Positions 29,901-51,558 of a stretch of 64,000 nt of DNA are shown one piece after another. The stretch lies in the NCBI RefSeq assembly GCF_020382885.2, contig NC_058501.1:8804001-8868000 (forward strand), given 5' to 3'. Every line of letters begins with the position of its first letter. Position 1 is the stretch's first letter. Under the pieces are notes generated by a model. It ran no database searches and had not been told where the DNA came from. It was given only the letters and a program-made list of their open reading frames with translations. The position numbers and the translations under genes are program-made. This DNA is from Scatophagus argus (taxonomy: Eukaryota; Chordata; Actinopteri; Scatophagidae).

Positions 29901-30358
29901 GGGTAAACTGATCTATACCAGTGTATAATATGTTATAAACTTATAAAGTTGTTCGTAAAATACAACAAAAGCAAAATATTTTAATTAACTACTAAGTGCA
30001 TGTCAGTTTAAAAAAAAGAGCTGAAGGTAGCATAAAATGAAAACATCCAACAACATAAGTTCAACTAACTTTGCTCACTTATCTCAAAATTAAGCAACCT
30101 GCTGTACATTAATAAATACGCTAGGTTTCTTTCAACGACGGGAAATATATTTATTAAATCAATAGCACCATAGAGGTAAGAATTCTTAAAATATCCCTGG
30201 TTAATGTGTGGCGTTGAGTTTATCAAAAAACAATAATACTTACCGTGACCTTCGGCTAGGTCCATAGCCACATCTGTCACTATATCCATTCCCGTACCGA
30301 TGTCTGCCTGACATGATTTCAGGCTCGACAGTGTTCCGTGGACTGCGCTAAGAGACAT
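26983..30358 (-). CDS. nsmce2: E3 SUMO-protein ligase NSE2 (SMC5/6 complex subunit)
   Basis: Six coding exons on the minus strand: 30244-30358, 29535-29647, 29132-29285, 27845-27936, 27504-27610 and 26983-27094. All have GT-AG junctions and compatible phases. They total 693 bases, giving 230 aa (human about 247). The start MSLSAVHGTL has G at -3. Residues 1-130 are the helical region that docks on the SMC5 arm. The C-terminal SP-RING begins NFTCPLTQ (151-158) and includes KNKKCNHNYDEGAI. Zinc ligands can be assigned as Cys170, His172, Cys195 and Cys200, followed by the conserved GNTDVKETDLI. The protein attaches SUMO to substrates during recombination repair and at collapsed replication forks in the nucleus. 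It follows washc5 on the same strand with its ATG under 400 bases beyond the washc5 poly(A) signal. The stop is TAG at 26,983-26,985. The gene is intact. Confidence 0.96.
28517..28610. repeat. LINE 3'-end-like interspersed repeat in nsmce2 intron 3
   Basis: The segment 'agtcaagtcaagagattttt', 'attgtcatttcagctgttta', then 'agtgaaacgagacagtgttc' and 'ctccagggaccaggtgctac' matches a dispersed fish repeat I recall as a LINE 3' end in reverse orientation. It lies in the longest nsmce2 intron (27,937-29,131), well away from the splice sites. Boundaries are approximate. Confidence 0.6.
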
Positions 30359-30720
30359 TACGTTGAGTATCTTTTGTCCTCTAAGATCACAGACACCATG
30401 TACATCACCTTCTGTTAAGCTACCGGTAAATATCTATACGTTAGCCTAACTTGCTAACGTTACCCACTTCTGCTCCGGCTAGCTTAGCTCGCTAACCGAC
30501 GAGGTACAATGAGTGCGTAGCCTATTATTGTGTGTCAGTTTTTTCTACACGCGTTTATGAAGAGGAGCAGCCAAAATGAACTACATGAACACGGAAACGA
30601 CAAACACAGACCACCCGCTTAAAAGTAACTACAGGAATGGCTCAGGATTGACTTCCGTGTTGTTTTTTTCAAAGTAAAAGCCTCGAACAAAAGATCCAAT
30701 CATTCACAGAAATCAAACAA
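30359..30720 (-). promoter_or_regulatory. nsmce2: Putative nsmce2 promoter squeezed behind washc5
   Basis: Only about 390 bases separate the nsmce2 ATG from the washc5 poly(A) signal, so the nsmce2 promoter and 5' UTR must lie here or overlap the washc5 3' end. The interval is richer in CpG than the flanking introns. It carries an ETS-type motif, 'acttccg', at 30,651-30,657 on the plus strand. I saw no TATA box. The transcription start is not resolvable. Confidence 0.5.
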
Positions 30721-30744
30721 AACAATATATTATGAACAAGAATT

Positions 30745-30750
30745 TTTATT
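30745..30750 (-). terminator. washc5: washc5 poly(A) signal (AATAAA)
   Basis: Reading the minus strand, AATAAA occurs about 180 bases after the washc5 stop at 30,933-30,935. It is the first canonical signal downstream. It implies a short 3' UTR ending near 30,725. Confidence 0.7.
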
Positions 30751-30932
30751 AATTAACTTGTGGAAATGGCACAAAGTGACAATATACAAGGTTGGGAAGT
30801 TAAGTAATATGTAATTACACTTTGTTTATCTATGTACAATCCTAATTTGACAAGTCAAAATGTCTGCAGACTGAAATGAAAAGAGCCTATGCCAACAAAA
30901 ACATAATTTGACGAAATGCTTCATCCAGTTTT

Positions 30933-41931
<10,999 letters not shown>

Positions 41932-41936
41932 CTCGG

Positions 41937-42690
41937 CTGGAGGAGGAAGAGGAGGATGGAAACAGTTGTACTTGATCCTGTGTTTGTGCAGCAGACTGAC
42001 TGCTTGAATACGCCAGCTGATAAATGAAAAGCAGAATGTTTTAAAAGGAAGGAATATTAAAAATGTTTAATGTAGTTTAGATTTTTTTTTTTAGTTTTAG
42101 TTTTTTCCAATTGGGAAATTTTGTTCATCCTGCTGAGGGGAGGCTTAGGTGTTAACTTACATTAATATTACCTTTACTATAGCGTTATAAGAGCAGCCTA
42201 CTTTGCATGAGACCGCAGATTTTCTCACTGGAAATACATTCGACAACACTAATGTTACTGTTAATCCTATTATTTTTGTAGCGTTTTAACACCCCTGGGT
42301 TTCACAAATTCCAGGTTTCCCGAAGACACATTGAAACTCAAAATCAAACACTTTTGTTTGGTTTCTAAATGGAAGGATTCGAGGAGTTATTATATGGTCA
42401 TACACTGCTAACTACCATTAGCATATAGCCTCCTAGCTACTTTGATTAGCTCTGATGCAGCAGACTACAACATATGAAAAGACGTAAACATATCTTGGTA
42501 CGCTAACGTTTTGCGTCTGACTTATTTACTTTAAATAGTCGCAATTTTTAAAAGTCAAAGACTAAAAAAATGTTATCTCTTTTACCTCCTTCTACTCCCT
42601 GTTTACTTCCTCATGACCAACCACATGACTCTGAGGCTGGGTGTGTTTGATTCTATTCATTCAGTGCGCCGGAGAAGAGCGCTGAATGAT
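41937..42690 (-). promoter_or_regulatory. washc5: Putative washc5 promoter and noncoding first exon
   Basis: The washc5 ATG exon begins at an acceptor (tcctcctccag|CCGAG, exon edge 41,936) with a long pyrimidine tract. A 5' noncoding exon must therefore lie upstream. A good donor on the minus strand reads GAAGGAG|GTAAAAG with exon edge at 42,586. Just upstream are an ETS-like 'gaggaagt' and a short CG-rich patch (gcgccggagaagagcgc) near 42,666-42,682. This fits a first exon of roughly 42,586-42,680 with the promoter at about 42,600-42,750. Human WASHC5 likewise has a noncoding exon 1. The exact start is not determined. Confidence 0.5.
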
Positions 42691-45439
42691 CAAGTATGGC
42701 CCATGTTTTGCCTTCCAGCTCTGAAAATATATATGTTCTGTTTTAGAAGTTAATATTTTTTATTAAGTAAATGGCTTACAGTGATTCTATCTGCTAATGT
42801 AAATCAAAGACATGTATACTATCCTGAAATTCTGGGTTTACCTCCACATTGCACATCGAAACTCTTGAGTCCTAAAACTCAAGTTCTATATGTTCCGCTA
42901 GATGGCGACAGAGATCCACTATACGATCAGTTTCTCTATCTCACCGCGGTTCCACTGCACTGAGGGTCTGTGCAGATTTCTGGCTCCACGGGGATGTAGT
43001 GATTTGCAGGGATTGAGTAGTGAGAAATAAGCCTGAACAGAAATTAAACCAACCTACTGTGGAAACTCTTAGAGATAAATCCACAGGGAAGAAATATATC
43101 ATCCTACAACTATTTTTGTAAAATATATTTTCTTGAAGACCTCCAGTGTAACTTTCCTCTTACTTTAACCGAAATCCACTCGTTATCTCTGCACTAAAAA
43201 TCATTTGGCTGTAGCAACAATGAACCCTGCTTAAAAATACTGGGGTCTAGCACCCACTGTGTCTGACACGGCTGAAAAAAATGACAATCTGGATGACCAA
43301 CATGTGGTCAACATGGGTGGATAAGCATAAGCCCCCGTGTTCCCTTCAAATTCTGATGGAATTGGACTTTTATTGGCAATAATTCCAACACACTGGCAGG
43401 CGCTTCCTTTAAGCAGTGTGAACCAGAGGTTAATAACAGTCCTATGGAGAGAGCTGTTTATTTGACCTGTCACCTGTCTGCGTGGCAGGGTGTTTTATCT
43501 CAACCCTGATCCAGTTTATGTCTCTCTGTGATGTGGTAGATTGTACTCATCCTTCAATGTTCATATGGTGAAACTATTGTAAATCAACACTGGTGCATCA
43601 CTTTAATTGTGTTTTATCTTTGATATGCAAATGATTCTCTGCTGGAGGGTGTCTTTACAGATTATGTTCATAATGCTTTTACTTTATTCATCAGTGCAGA
43701 GAGAGATGATTGACAGGAAGCTGGAAGACAGAGGGCACGACATATGGCAAGGTGAACTGCGTTTAACATTCTGAATAACAAGCTTCTGATCTCGCTGAGC
43801 CAGTGGAGCAGCGTTACTTCAATGCATTTTATAGTGGGGACGAGGGAGAAAGAGAGACAGGTGCAATTTAGATTCATAGCTCGCCTCTTCATTGACCCAG
43901 CTGTCCACAAACTACACATCTGTGTCCCTGAGGCCACTGGATTTATTACCCGTTTTCTATCACGCCAAGGTCACATTCTCAGCGGCACCTGGGTCAGCTA
44001 TATGGGCTTCCTGGGAAGCATCATGAAAGGTTTTCACTAATGAGGTCTCTTAGTACACATCGTCTTTATTAACCTTCTGGTGCCTTCAGGGTCCTCACTT
44101 CTTGTTATCGTGATTAGTCTTTGTAGATCTCATTTGAGAATTACTTTTATCATAAAATACTTGATTGTTTGTGATGGATCAGTTGTATATGCAGGTAAAG
44201 GACACTATGCATGCACGGCAACAGTGAAAAGTTATCCCTTGAGTAATAATCCAAACACATATTGTATATTCATTTAGCCATCCACTGGAGAGTGACCAAT
44301 GACCCTCATGTCTCTGCCTTTTAAGAGAATTGACAGATTTAGTTTTCATTCTCTGAGAAGGCTGGCGGCTGTTGAGGGGTAATTATCATTTGTCATTGAA
44401 ACCCTTCAGTTAGCTGACAAATGATGACCGCCTCTTACTCCGCTGGCTACTTTCTGCGCTAACAAACTCACCAAACTAGGGAAGCTTTACCCTGAGATTC
44501 GTAAACTGGTGGTTATTATCAGTATGTGCCAGTCATGAGTGGCTGATTTTAAAGCCTTGTGTCAGAATGTGTGCAAAAATTGCAAGGATGTCCATCTGTT
44601 TTTGCATGTGCCTAAGTACATTAACAAAAGCATGCATGTGTGTGCATGAGCCCCCATATGCTGTGTGTGCCCTTTATTAGCGACAAGTTGACTCTTTTCA
44701 GGTTGGCTAGTGATTAAACCTTTTCATGGCGAGAACTTTCACACTACTGTGAACTGTGTGAGGTGATTAAAGGCTGCTCAATTTGCAGTCAAGTCCCACT
44801 GCTATTCTTCCTCATTGATCTTTTTCAGGCCCTTGAAGTGAGAGCTGCATGCAGCAAGCTTCTCTCATTGAAATGCTCTACTCTTTCTGTCTCTTCGCTC
44901 TCATGTCAGAAAATATTTCACAGACACGTATCAAATCTAATTACAGCTCAAATTAGCTGCCATGTAAACAGGGGGTGTTTAATCATGTTGGAGAAAGTTG
45001 CTGTGTTTCATTTGATATCATTTAATTAATTTTGTTAAGTTCTTTTATCTTGAACAGTATGCATGCAAACATACCACACACAATTCCAGAAATGACATGT
45101 GCTCCAGAGAGCCGATCTTTATGATATTTGATATATAACTCAAGTAAAGGTGCATTAAATCAAAATTGGAGCCCTGTGGTCTTCTGAGAATTGCATTGTT
45201 TTACTATCATTTCAGGAAAAAAATCTACTATATTAACCACCTAAAACATTTAAGGGAAAATATTTTTATTTGACTTTCCTTTCAACAAAGAACCAAAAAA
45301 AACATACCAAATATTAACCCCCACTTACCAACATGCTCACAGTGAAAGTTTTAGAGACAAGAGGCTGATGAGAATATCATAAGTTTTGCAGGTAGCCAAA
45401 GCACTGGAATAAAGCAAAACAATTTGACCTGATGGTCGT

Positions 45440-45692
45440 AGGCTAGTCTATGAAAAATCAGGGGATCACCAGAGTTACTAAGATTCTTCCTGAGGGAAAC
45501 ATGAACCAGAAAACTAACCAACAGTTACTGGGACATTTCAACAAATGACAACCTGGTGGTGCTCAGGAAAAGTTACTGAAGTCATTAGGACTCATCATTG
45601 TTGGAAAATGAACATCTGTAAGTTGCCATGGTGATCAGTCCAGTAGTCGTTTTGATATTTCAACCAAAGCAGTGGACCAATAAGACCAATAG
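45440..45692. repeat. Degenerate teleost interspersed repeat
   Basis: Motifs such as 'aaaatcaggggatcaccaga', 'gtcattaggactcatcattg', 'agttgccatggtgatcagtc' and 'gatatttcaaccaaagcagt' followed by 'ggaccaa' appear in the order of a dispersed fish repeat I recall. In that family a 'ggtggtgctagaggaaaag' core is followed by an 'attcatc' and a 'gttgagatatttca' segment. This copy is clearly diverged. Class and edges are uncertain. Confidence 0.55.
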
Positions 45693-45694
45693 AG

Positions 45695-45732
45695 CATGAG
45701 ATAGCTCTAACTTTCCATAGAGCTATCTCATG
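45695..45732. repeat. Perfect 15-bp inverted repeat (hairpin)
   Basis: The arm 'catgagatagctcta' (45,695-45,709) is exactly complementary to 'tagagctatctcatg' (45,718-45,732), separated by eight bases. It sits between two degenerate repeat segments. Confidence 0.9.
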
Positions 45733-45839
45733 GCTAATTACAATTTTTGACTGGGACCCAAGGTTATTATTCTTTTATGTTTTCACTAATACATCTTCTA
45801 TCTCTGTCCTGGAACAGGGACTGATCCCTCCTCGTCTGC

Positions 45840-46022
45840 TCCTCTTAAAGTGTTTCCTCTTTTTTCAGTGCAAAATGTTTTTGTTTTTGTATATTTTTTT
45901 ATTTTTGTGGGAAGGAGGTTTTCCCTGTCCGAATCAAGGGTCTTAGGATGAAGAGTGTTGTACAACGCTCAGGTTTTAAATTTGTCATTTGGTCAGTATA
46001 TATAAGACTGATTTGACACTGC
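45840..46022 (+). repeat. Degenerate repeat with 'tccgaatcaagggtct' core
   Basis: The stretch 'ggaggttttccctgtccgaa', 'tcaagggtcttaggatgaag' and 'agtgttgtacaacgctcagg', ending 'gtatataagactgatttgac', matches the 3' end of a common teleost dispersed repeat as I remember it (typically ending in an attgggctatataaataaaattga-type tail). It is diverged. No coding capacity remains. Confidence 0.55.
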
Positions 46023-47529
46023 TAAAGCACAAATATACTTTCACACACTGCACAGAAACAAGAAAAAGCCAGGAGGAGAGTTATTTCATCACCAATACCA
46101 GATGCCAAAACACTTCCCAGAAGGATTTTACAAGGCTAACAAGTGGTTTCAGGGCAAAAAGCAAAAGCTGATTGTGGTAATGCTCTAATATCAGATTTGA
46201 TCAAGCAGCAGATGTTACATTTACTGCAAGTCATTGCTGCTGTCATACTTATTAGCATACAAATGGTTTCTCGGCCTGTGGAGACCTAAAAGTTATTGCA
46301 TGTGTAATTGAACCTGATCTCTACTCTGTGATTGAGATGTTCCAACACACTTGCCGCTGTGCACACAAGGTGGTGAGCATATTGTGGAAACTCACGAACA
46401 CACCTACACACACACAAGTGTCCTCCACTCTTCATCTAATTTTGTAACTTTGCTTTTTTCCAATAAATACAAACACTAGAAGAGAAAGAAGAAGAGGAAG
46501 GGGAAGAAAAAGATGATGATAGTCATGGCAACTGTTACGGTGATTATGATCATGTCATCAATCAAAACAGTAAACTCCAGTCGTCTGGTCCTGACAGTTT
46601 GTTTACAGTTTAACATACAAATGATGAAAACTGTATTTTTTGACTAAACAGCATTAGTGGATCTCTGAAAGCACTAATACACATATGATCCTAATAATTA
46701 TAATAATAATAATGATAATAATCACCATCAAGGACAAGTAATTTAACAAATGTTCTACATCCACACAATGATGTCTCAGATTTTTTTCATTATCAATAAG
46801 GAACAGAATTTAAGTCTTTTATGATCTTTCACTCTGAATTGTAACAGTCATGAGGGACTTCATTGCTACTTTAGTCGCTGCCATTCAAATTCATGTGACA
46901 GGTCTTCAGAGATGCGTCACCTTGGAAAAAGAGTAAAAAAGTAAGAGTAATACATAATATGATGAACAGTAATTATGGGAAATACACTTGTAGGTGTAAA
47001 GGTAACAAAATACTTCTACTGGCACCTCTAAAGCTCACTAATTAACACATTATATCTTGTTTACTTAATCCATACAAAAACTGAAAAATGAAAGCAACAA
47101 GCTGCAGTTTTGGATGTGGGCTTGTTTGGTGTAAGTTATTCTGCTAAGCTGAACTAACTGGCTGGGTTCATATTCAAAACATACAGAGTGGTATTGATCC
47201 TCTCATGTATGTTTTAGCAATAAAGCAAATAGGCGTATTTCCCCAAATATCAAAAACTATAAGACTAAACTACATGGCTGCTAGACATGACTTATTCTCA
47301 CTGCTTGGACCCATTGAGAGTGATCCTACTGGATCTTTCTCCACTGAGACAGTGACACGTCCATTTGCCACGTGAACCCTTCATTTCAACGTTCATCTTG
47401 TTGCACTCAGATGTGATTTGTGCACTTCTGCATCAACACAGATGGATGAGGCCTCTCACCAAACCTGTCAGTCTCAGCCAAGGAGGGACGTTAATTTACC
47501 ACAACCAAGGCTATGCTCTACATGTGTTG

Positions 47530-47553
47530 CACACACACACACACACACACACA
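47530..47553 (+). repeat. (CA)n microsatellite
   Basis: Twelve uninterrupted CA units in the washc5-ext1 intergenic interval. Confidence 0.9.
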
Positions 47554-48279
47554 AGGCACTTACACAACCACAAATGACTGTGTATGTATGTGTGTAGTAT
47601 GCATATGTCTGCATGGCTCTTGCACATATTCTACATTTGTATTTTTATGTGAACATGTGACTTGAATTTTAATAACAACTGTGCATTGAATAACTGTTAT
47701 TGGCAAAAAGCAAAGTAGTGACCTCAAAATGTATTCAGAAGGAAATAATAAATCTCCATTTGGCTGTTGAGTTGCTTGGTTGCTGACTTGCTGGCTGGCT
47801 GGGAAAACTATGCTGACCTGGGTGCATCCAAATTAGATATTGGCATGGCTGCATGTATTACACAGTGGGAGAGCTGCTCTGGCTCAGTCACCCTGCTGCT
47901 CTAAATCTGGCCAGTGCTCAGCTCAGCAAACACAATGCAACAGCAGGGAAACTGCATCTCCACATTCTCATTAAGCTGCAGATAATAGCTAGACAAAAGC
48001 AGAACCCCACAGATGTTTTTAATGTTTTTTTTTCTTTGCCATCATGTTTGTTTTGAAGTGAGGCATCCAAATAAGCCTACCACAAGTGCAATTCTAAGTT
48101 TCAGACAGTAAAGTGAGGGACTGTCCCAATTCCACATGAATAGTCCACTTTAAAGAGCTGGAATTAAAATTCAGTGACATATAAACAATGCACATCTGAT
48201 CACTGTGGTGGCAAAAGCTCAGGAACATCCATCTATTCGCAGGCGCTGGCGGCACACTCCTCGTAAATTAGTTAAAGAG

Positions 48280-48410
48280 ATGAAAGAGAGAAGAGTTGGA
48301 AAAAAATGCCAGAGAAGAGCAGAGGGGATGATAGAGAGGGAAAAGGCAGAAGGGGTGGGTGAGACAGAGAGAGGAGAGACAAAGACAAAGGGAGGAGGTA
48401 GAGAATGAGG
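48280..48410 (+). repeat. Purine-rich block
   Basis: About 130 bases in which the plus strand is nearly all A and G, with gagagag, ggaaaa and agacaaag elements. It produces a spurious Lys/Arg/Glu-rich open frame. Confidence 0.75.
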
Positions 48411-50369
48411 AGGTGGCCATCATATCCCTCCCTGTCTTTGATCAGTGGTCCATGGGGAACTGAGGCAGTGCAGATAGCTGGTCCACAGCTCCTGAGGAAC
48501 GCAGCTTCACATTCCTCCTTGCTCTTTCCCCGCTTCTGCAAAATCACTTCTAGTCTTTCAGACCACAGCAGCTGTGAAAACACATCATGGCTTACTACAT
48601 GCCAGAAAAGACCTGGCTAATGCACTGCAGTGCCATTGTCCTGCTGGTCCTCACTCACTGGTGCAATTCATCTCATGGCAATCTCTGTTCTCTTACCAAG
48701 GGCTCATCAGCAGATCAAAGGTGTGCTGATGAAGAAGCAGCACTGTCCAGTAGAAAGCATCAGGAGGTCTTAAAATCCAAGAACCAAATCTTACACAAAA
48801 TCAGCTTTTTGGTATTTAAACAGACATAGTCAATCTCTCCTCTGCAGAATCATTTGTTTATACAGGGACCTGAACACAATATAATGATGAGCAAAACAAA
48901 TCTGTGCATTTTGCATCATTACAACCCTGCGGTCAGTCTAACTCCAACTATATTGTAGTGATATGATTTGTTTTGATTGAAGTTATCTCAACGAGCATTG
49001 AACTTTTGACTATAAATACAACTACCTTATGTGATCAAGCAGCCTATTAGTGTGTCTGTAGGGCATTTCCTATAGTCATCTGGAGTTAATATAAACACAT
49101 GCTTACAGTAGCCCAAGAGTTATTTAATTTATGCTGAAATCATTGTATATTTTATGTGACAACTGGATAAATTCCACCTGAAGACGCAAGGTGAGACAAG
49201 TAGGCCCAAGTATTTCACTGTCATGCACCAGTTATTTGTTACTATAAAAATGTACTCCAGATGGTTCCCCATTTAACTATCATGGACTTCCAAAGAAAAT
49301 CTGTAATGAAGAATACTATATCAATACTATACTATTTCAGTTTCTGATATGGTTACAGTTTCTCTCAACTGCATTGGCTCATCTTTTGAAACAGCCTTAA
49401 CATTCTCTAAAGTGTATTTGCTGTTTCAGGGAACATCACAGCTCCATTGCAAGCATCAAAAAGTAGTAACTCACCCCAAACTTTTTATTCATCCTTCAAA
49501 ACACATTTAATGTGTGTTTAAAATTTTGCAATCTAAACATTGTATGCAAATTTGCATGCAACCTTTGAGAATAAATTAGCCAGTGTTAATAAAATGAAAA
49601 GTTGTTTTGTCATCATGTGAAATGCATTAGTCAAAATGTTTAGATGTTTTTTTTTTTCCATCACAGCAGTGGAAATGATTATACTTATATACAATTCTCT
49701 ATTCTCTGTAGATTTCAACAATAGATAAAAGTTTACAGACAAAAGTCAACACAGTAAAAGACCGTAGTACCCAAAAAAGGAAATGCATATTTGTATATAC
49801 ACAGTAAACACAATGTTTAGCAACGCGTTAAATGTGCTGTAAACAGAAAAACAAAGAAACAGTAAACAGTTCTTTATTGTCATTCGAAAGCATTTTGCCA
49901 ATTTAGCAGACATCACAGACAGTTCATATCGTAGATATTTCTGGAATCGGACAGCTTTTGATAACTGAATGTATATTTTTTATATATATATTGCATATTA
50001 CGGCTCAAAAGATGAAGAATGTTCAGAATTTGTGAATAATATGAATTTCACTAAGAATCAGCTCATAAATCCTTCAGTAAGCCATGCGAAATTGATTACT
50101 GTGCAAACTGTAGACAATCCTCAATCGATTGCACACCTGTGCCAAAACACCCGCACTTTGCTGGAATGGAGGAGAAATCCCAATCTGTTGTGAACAACAA
50201 ACTATCTGTTCAGAGATTTGAAATTGCTGTTTTGAGGGCACATAAACTTTAAAACTATAAATAGGAAAATCAAAAATATGAGCTCGTAGTTCCCTCAGGT
50301 AAATCAGTGCATAAACTGCTCTATCCTCAATCCCTGCTCGGTTCTGGACTCTGGATATGAATGGGTGAA

Positions 50370-50445
50370 ATGGAAGCCCCGCCCGCCTCGGATGTGACGC
50401 GAGCCAATGGTAACGTATCGTACGCCGTGGAAGGACGTCACATCA
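50370..50445 (+). promoter_or_regulatory. ext1: Putative ext1 core promoter
   Basis: Within about 75 bases lie a GC box (ccccgccc, 50,377-50,384), a 'tgacgcga' CRE-like motif (50,394-50,401), a CCAAT box in forward orientation (50,404-50,408) and a near-consensus CRE (gacgtcac, 50,434-50,441). No TATA box is visible. The distance to the ext1 ATG, about 1 kb, would give a 5' UTR of comparable size to the several-hundred-base leader of mammalian EXT1. A start further downstream is also possible (see the YY1-like motif at 51,348-51,357). Confidence 0.5.
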
Positions 50446-50514
50446 TCATCAGCAGTCGTCCTCACTGCTGTGCTGCTTTGCTTGGCTTGCAGTCTGCACA
50501 GCACATCTTGTTTT

Positions 50515-50532
50515 TGTGTGTGTGTGTGTGTG
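50515..50532 (+). repeat. ext1: (GT)n microsatellite in the ext1 leader or promoter
   Basis: Nine GT-type dinucleotides, about 75 bases downstream of the CRE-like element. Confidence 0.85.
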
Positions 50533-51261
50533 AGACACCACTTGAACACTTTACACGACTGGAGAAATTTGTCTAGGAATTAGCCTGTTCGTTTTCCGGG
50601 AATAGCGAAGGATAATTTATGCGAATGAAGAGACATGGTTTTTAGGGGTAGAAGACAGACTGCCTGGCTGTCTTTACTTCCAGCCAGAATTAAAGCTACT
50701 TTGATGCAGCGGCATAGCTAACAAGCTAACTAGGAATGTTTTCAGAAACTAGCCAGTTTGTTAGCTTTCTAGCTAGCTAAATTGACCGGAAAATACGCTG
50801 TCGAGATTTAGCAAATAGTTCCAAAGAGACTTTATGTTTCGACAAGTCCAAGAACTGTGGCAACGTCTCAGAGTGGGTATGTTGAATGTTTAGGGCTCTA
50901 GTGCCCGCTTGGTTGCTAGTTCCCAACAGGGACAATAGTTAACTGTCCAGGCAACAAGTCTGGAACACACTGCTGCTTTAACGTTAACTTACTTAAGTTT
51001 TTAGATTTAGATTAAGATTTTTGTGCAGTGCAGTTATTTGGTAGCGTTGGTTGTAGTTGGCTAGACACGAACATGCTGTGGTAAAGATGAGTGTTTTGTA
51101 CAAAGTAAATGTAATGTTATTGAGAGGAAAGTAAGGTGTCACATAAACGCTGATCCCAGTATTTAAGTGGATCACTCTGTAGTATAGGAAAAACTCGTGT
51201 CAGTTAGTCGATAAAACTGTTGACGAGGAGACGAGGTGGATGAACATTATAAATCGCCCAC

Positions 51262-51558
51262 ATGCTTTGGATTAGTTCCCGGACTTGTGAAAGGCATCTG
51301 AAGCAGAAGGTGGGAAACGTGATCGCACAACCCTTGCAGCCCGGGGGAAGATGGCGGAGCGTTCCCGCAGGAGGTGGTGAAACCAAAACTTGGGGACTTC
51401 TTGGATTTATCGCCAGACATCTTATCCCAGACCATAGGACACATGCAGGCCAAAAAACGGTATTTAACTCTGTTCTCCGCCGGTGCGTGTCTTATTCTGT
51501 TGTTTTGTTTTGGGGGGATACAAGTCCCGCTATCCAGACGTGGTCCCAGCCGGCGTGA
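51262..51558 (+). other. uORF overlapping the ext1 start codon
   Basis: ATG at 51,262 opens a 98-codon frame ending at 51,558, in a different frame from ext1 and crossing the ext1 ATG at 51,443. No domain is recognisable. If the transcript starts upstream, ribosomes initiating here would bypass the ext1 start. It may simply be chance in GC-rich leader sequence. Confidence 0.45.
51351..51380 (+). other. Short uORF with strong initiation context before ext1
   Basis: ATG at 51,351 has A at -3 and G at +4 and encodes nine residues before TGA at 51,378-51,380, 62 bases before the ext1 ATG. The ext1 ATG itself has C at -3. The surrounding 'aagatggcgg' is also a YY1-type motif, so this may mark a start site rather than a translated uORF. 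Confidence 0.5.

Larger units (their letters stand above)
42700..50350. other. Intergenic interval between divergent washc5 and ext1
   Basis: About 7.6 kb without a supportable exon. It holds a CTCF-like motif (42,895-42,909), balanced non-repetitive blocks at 43,200-44,470 and 44,790-45,000, and degenerate repeats with a perfect hairpin at 45,440-46,020. It also has an AAT/ATA-rich run near 46,697-46,725, a (CA)n at 47,530-47,553 and a purine-rich block at 48,280-48,410. The open frames here have no recognisable domain. Confidence 0.55.

Noticed and set aside
48205-48408. Lys/Arg/Glu-rich open frame resembling a basic nuclear protein
   Set aside because: It is a by-product of a purine-rich low-complexity block.
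51374-51442. N-terminal extension of ext1 by 23 residues
   Set aside because: It requires initiation at GTG. EXT1 proteins begin MQAKKRY, matching the ATG at 51,443.
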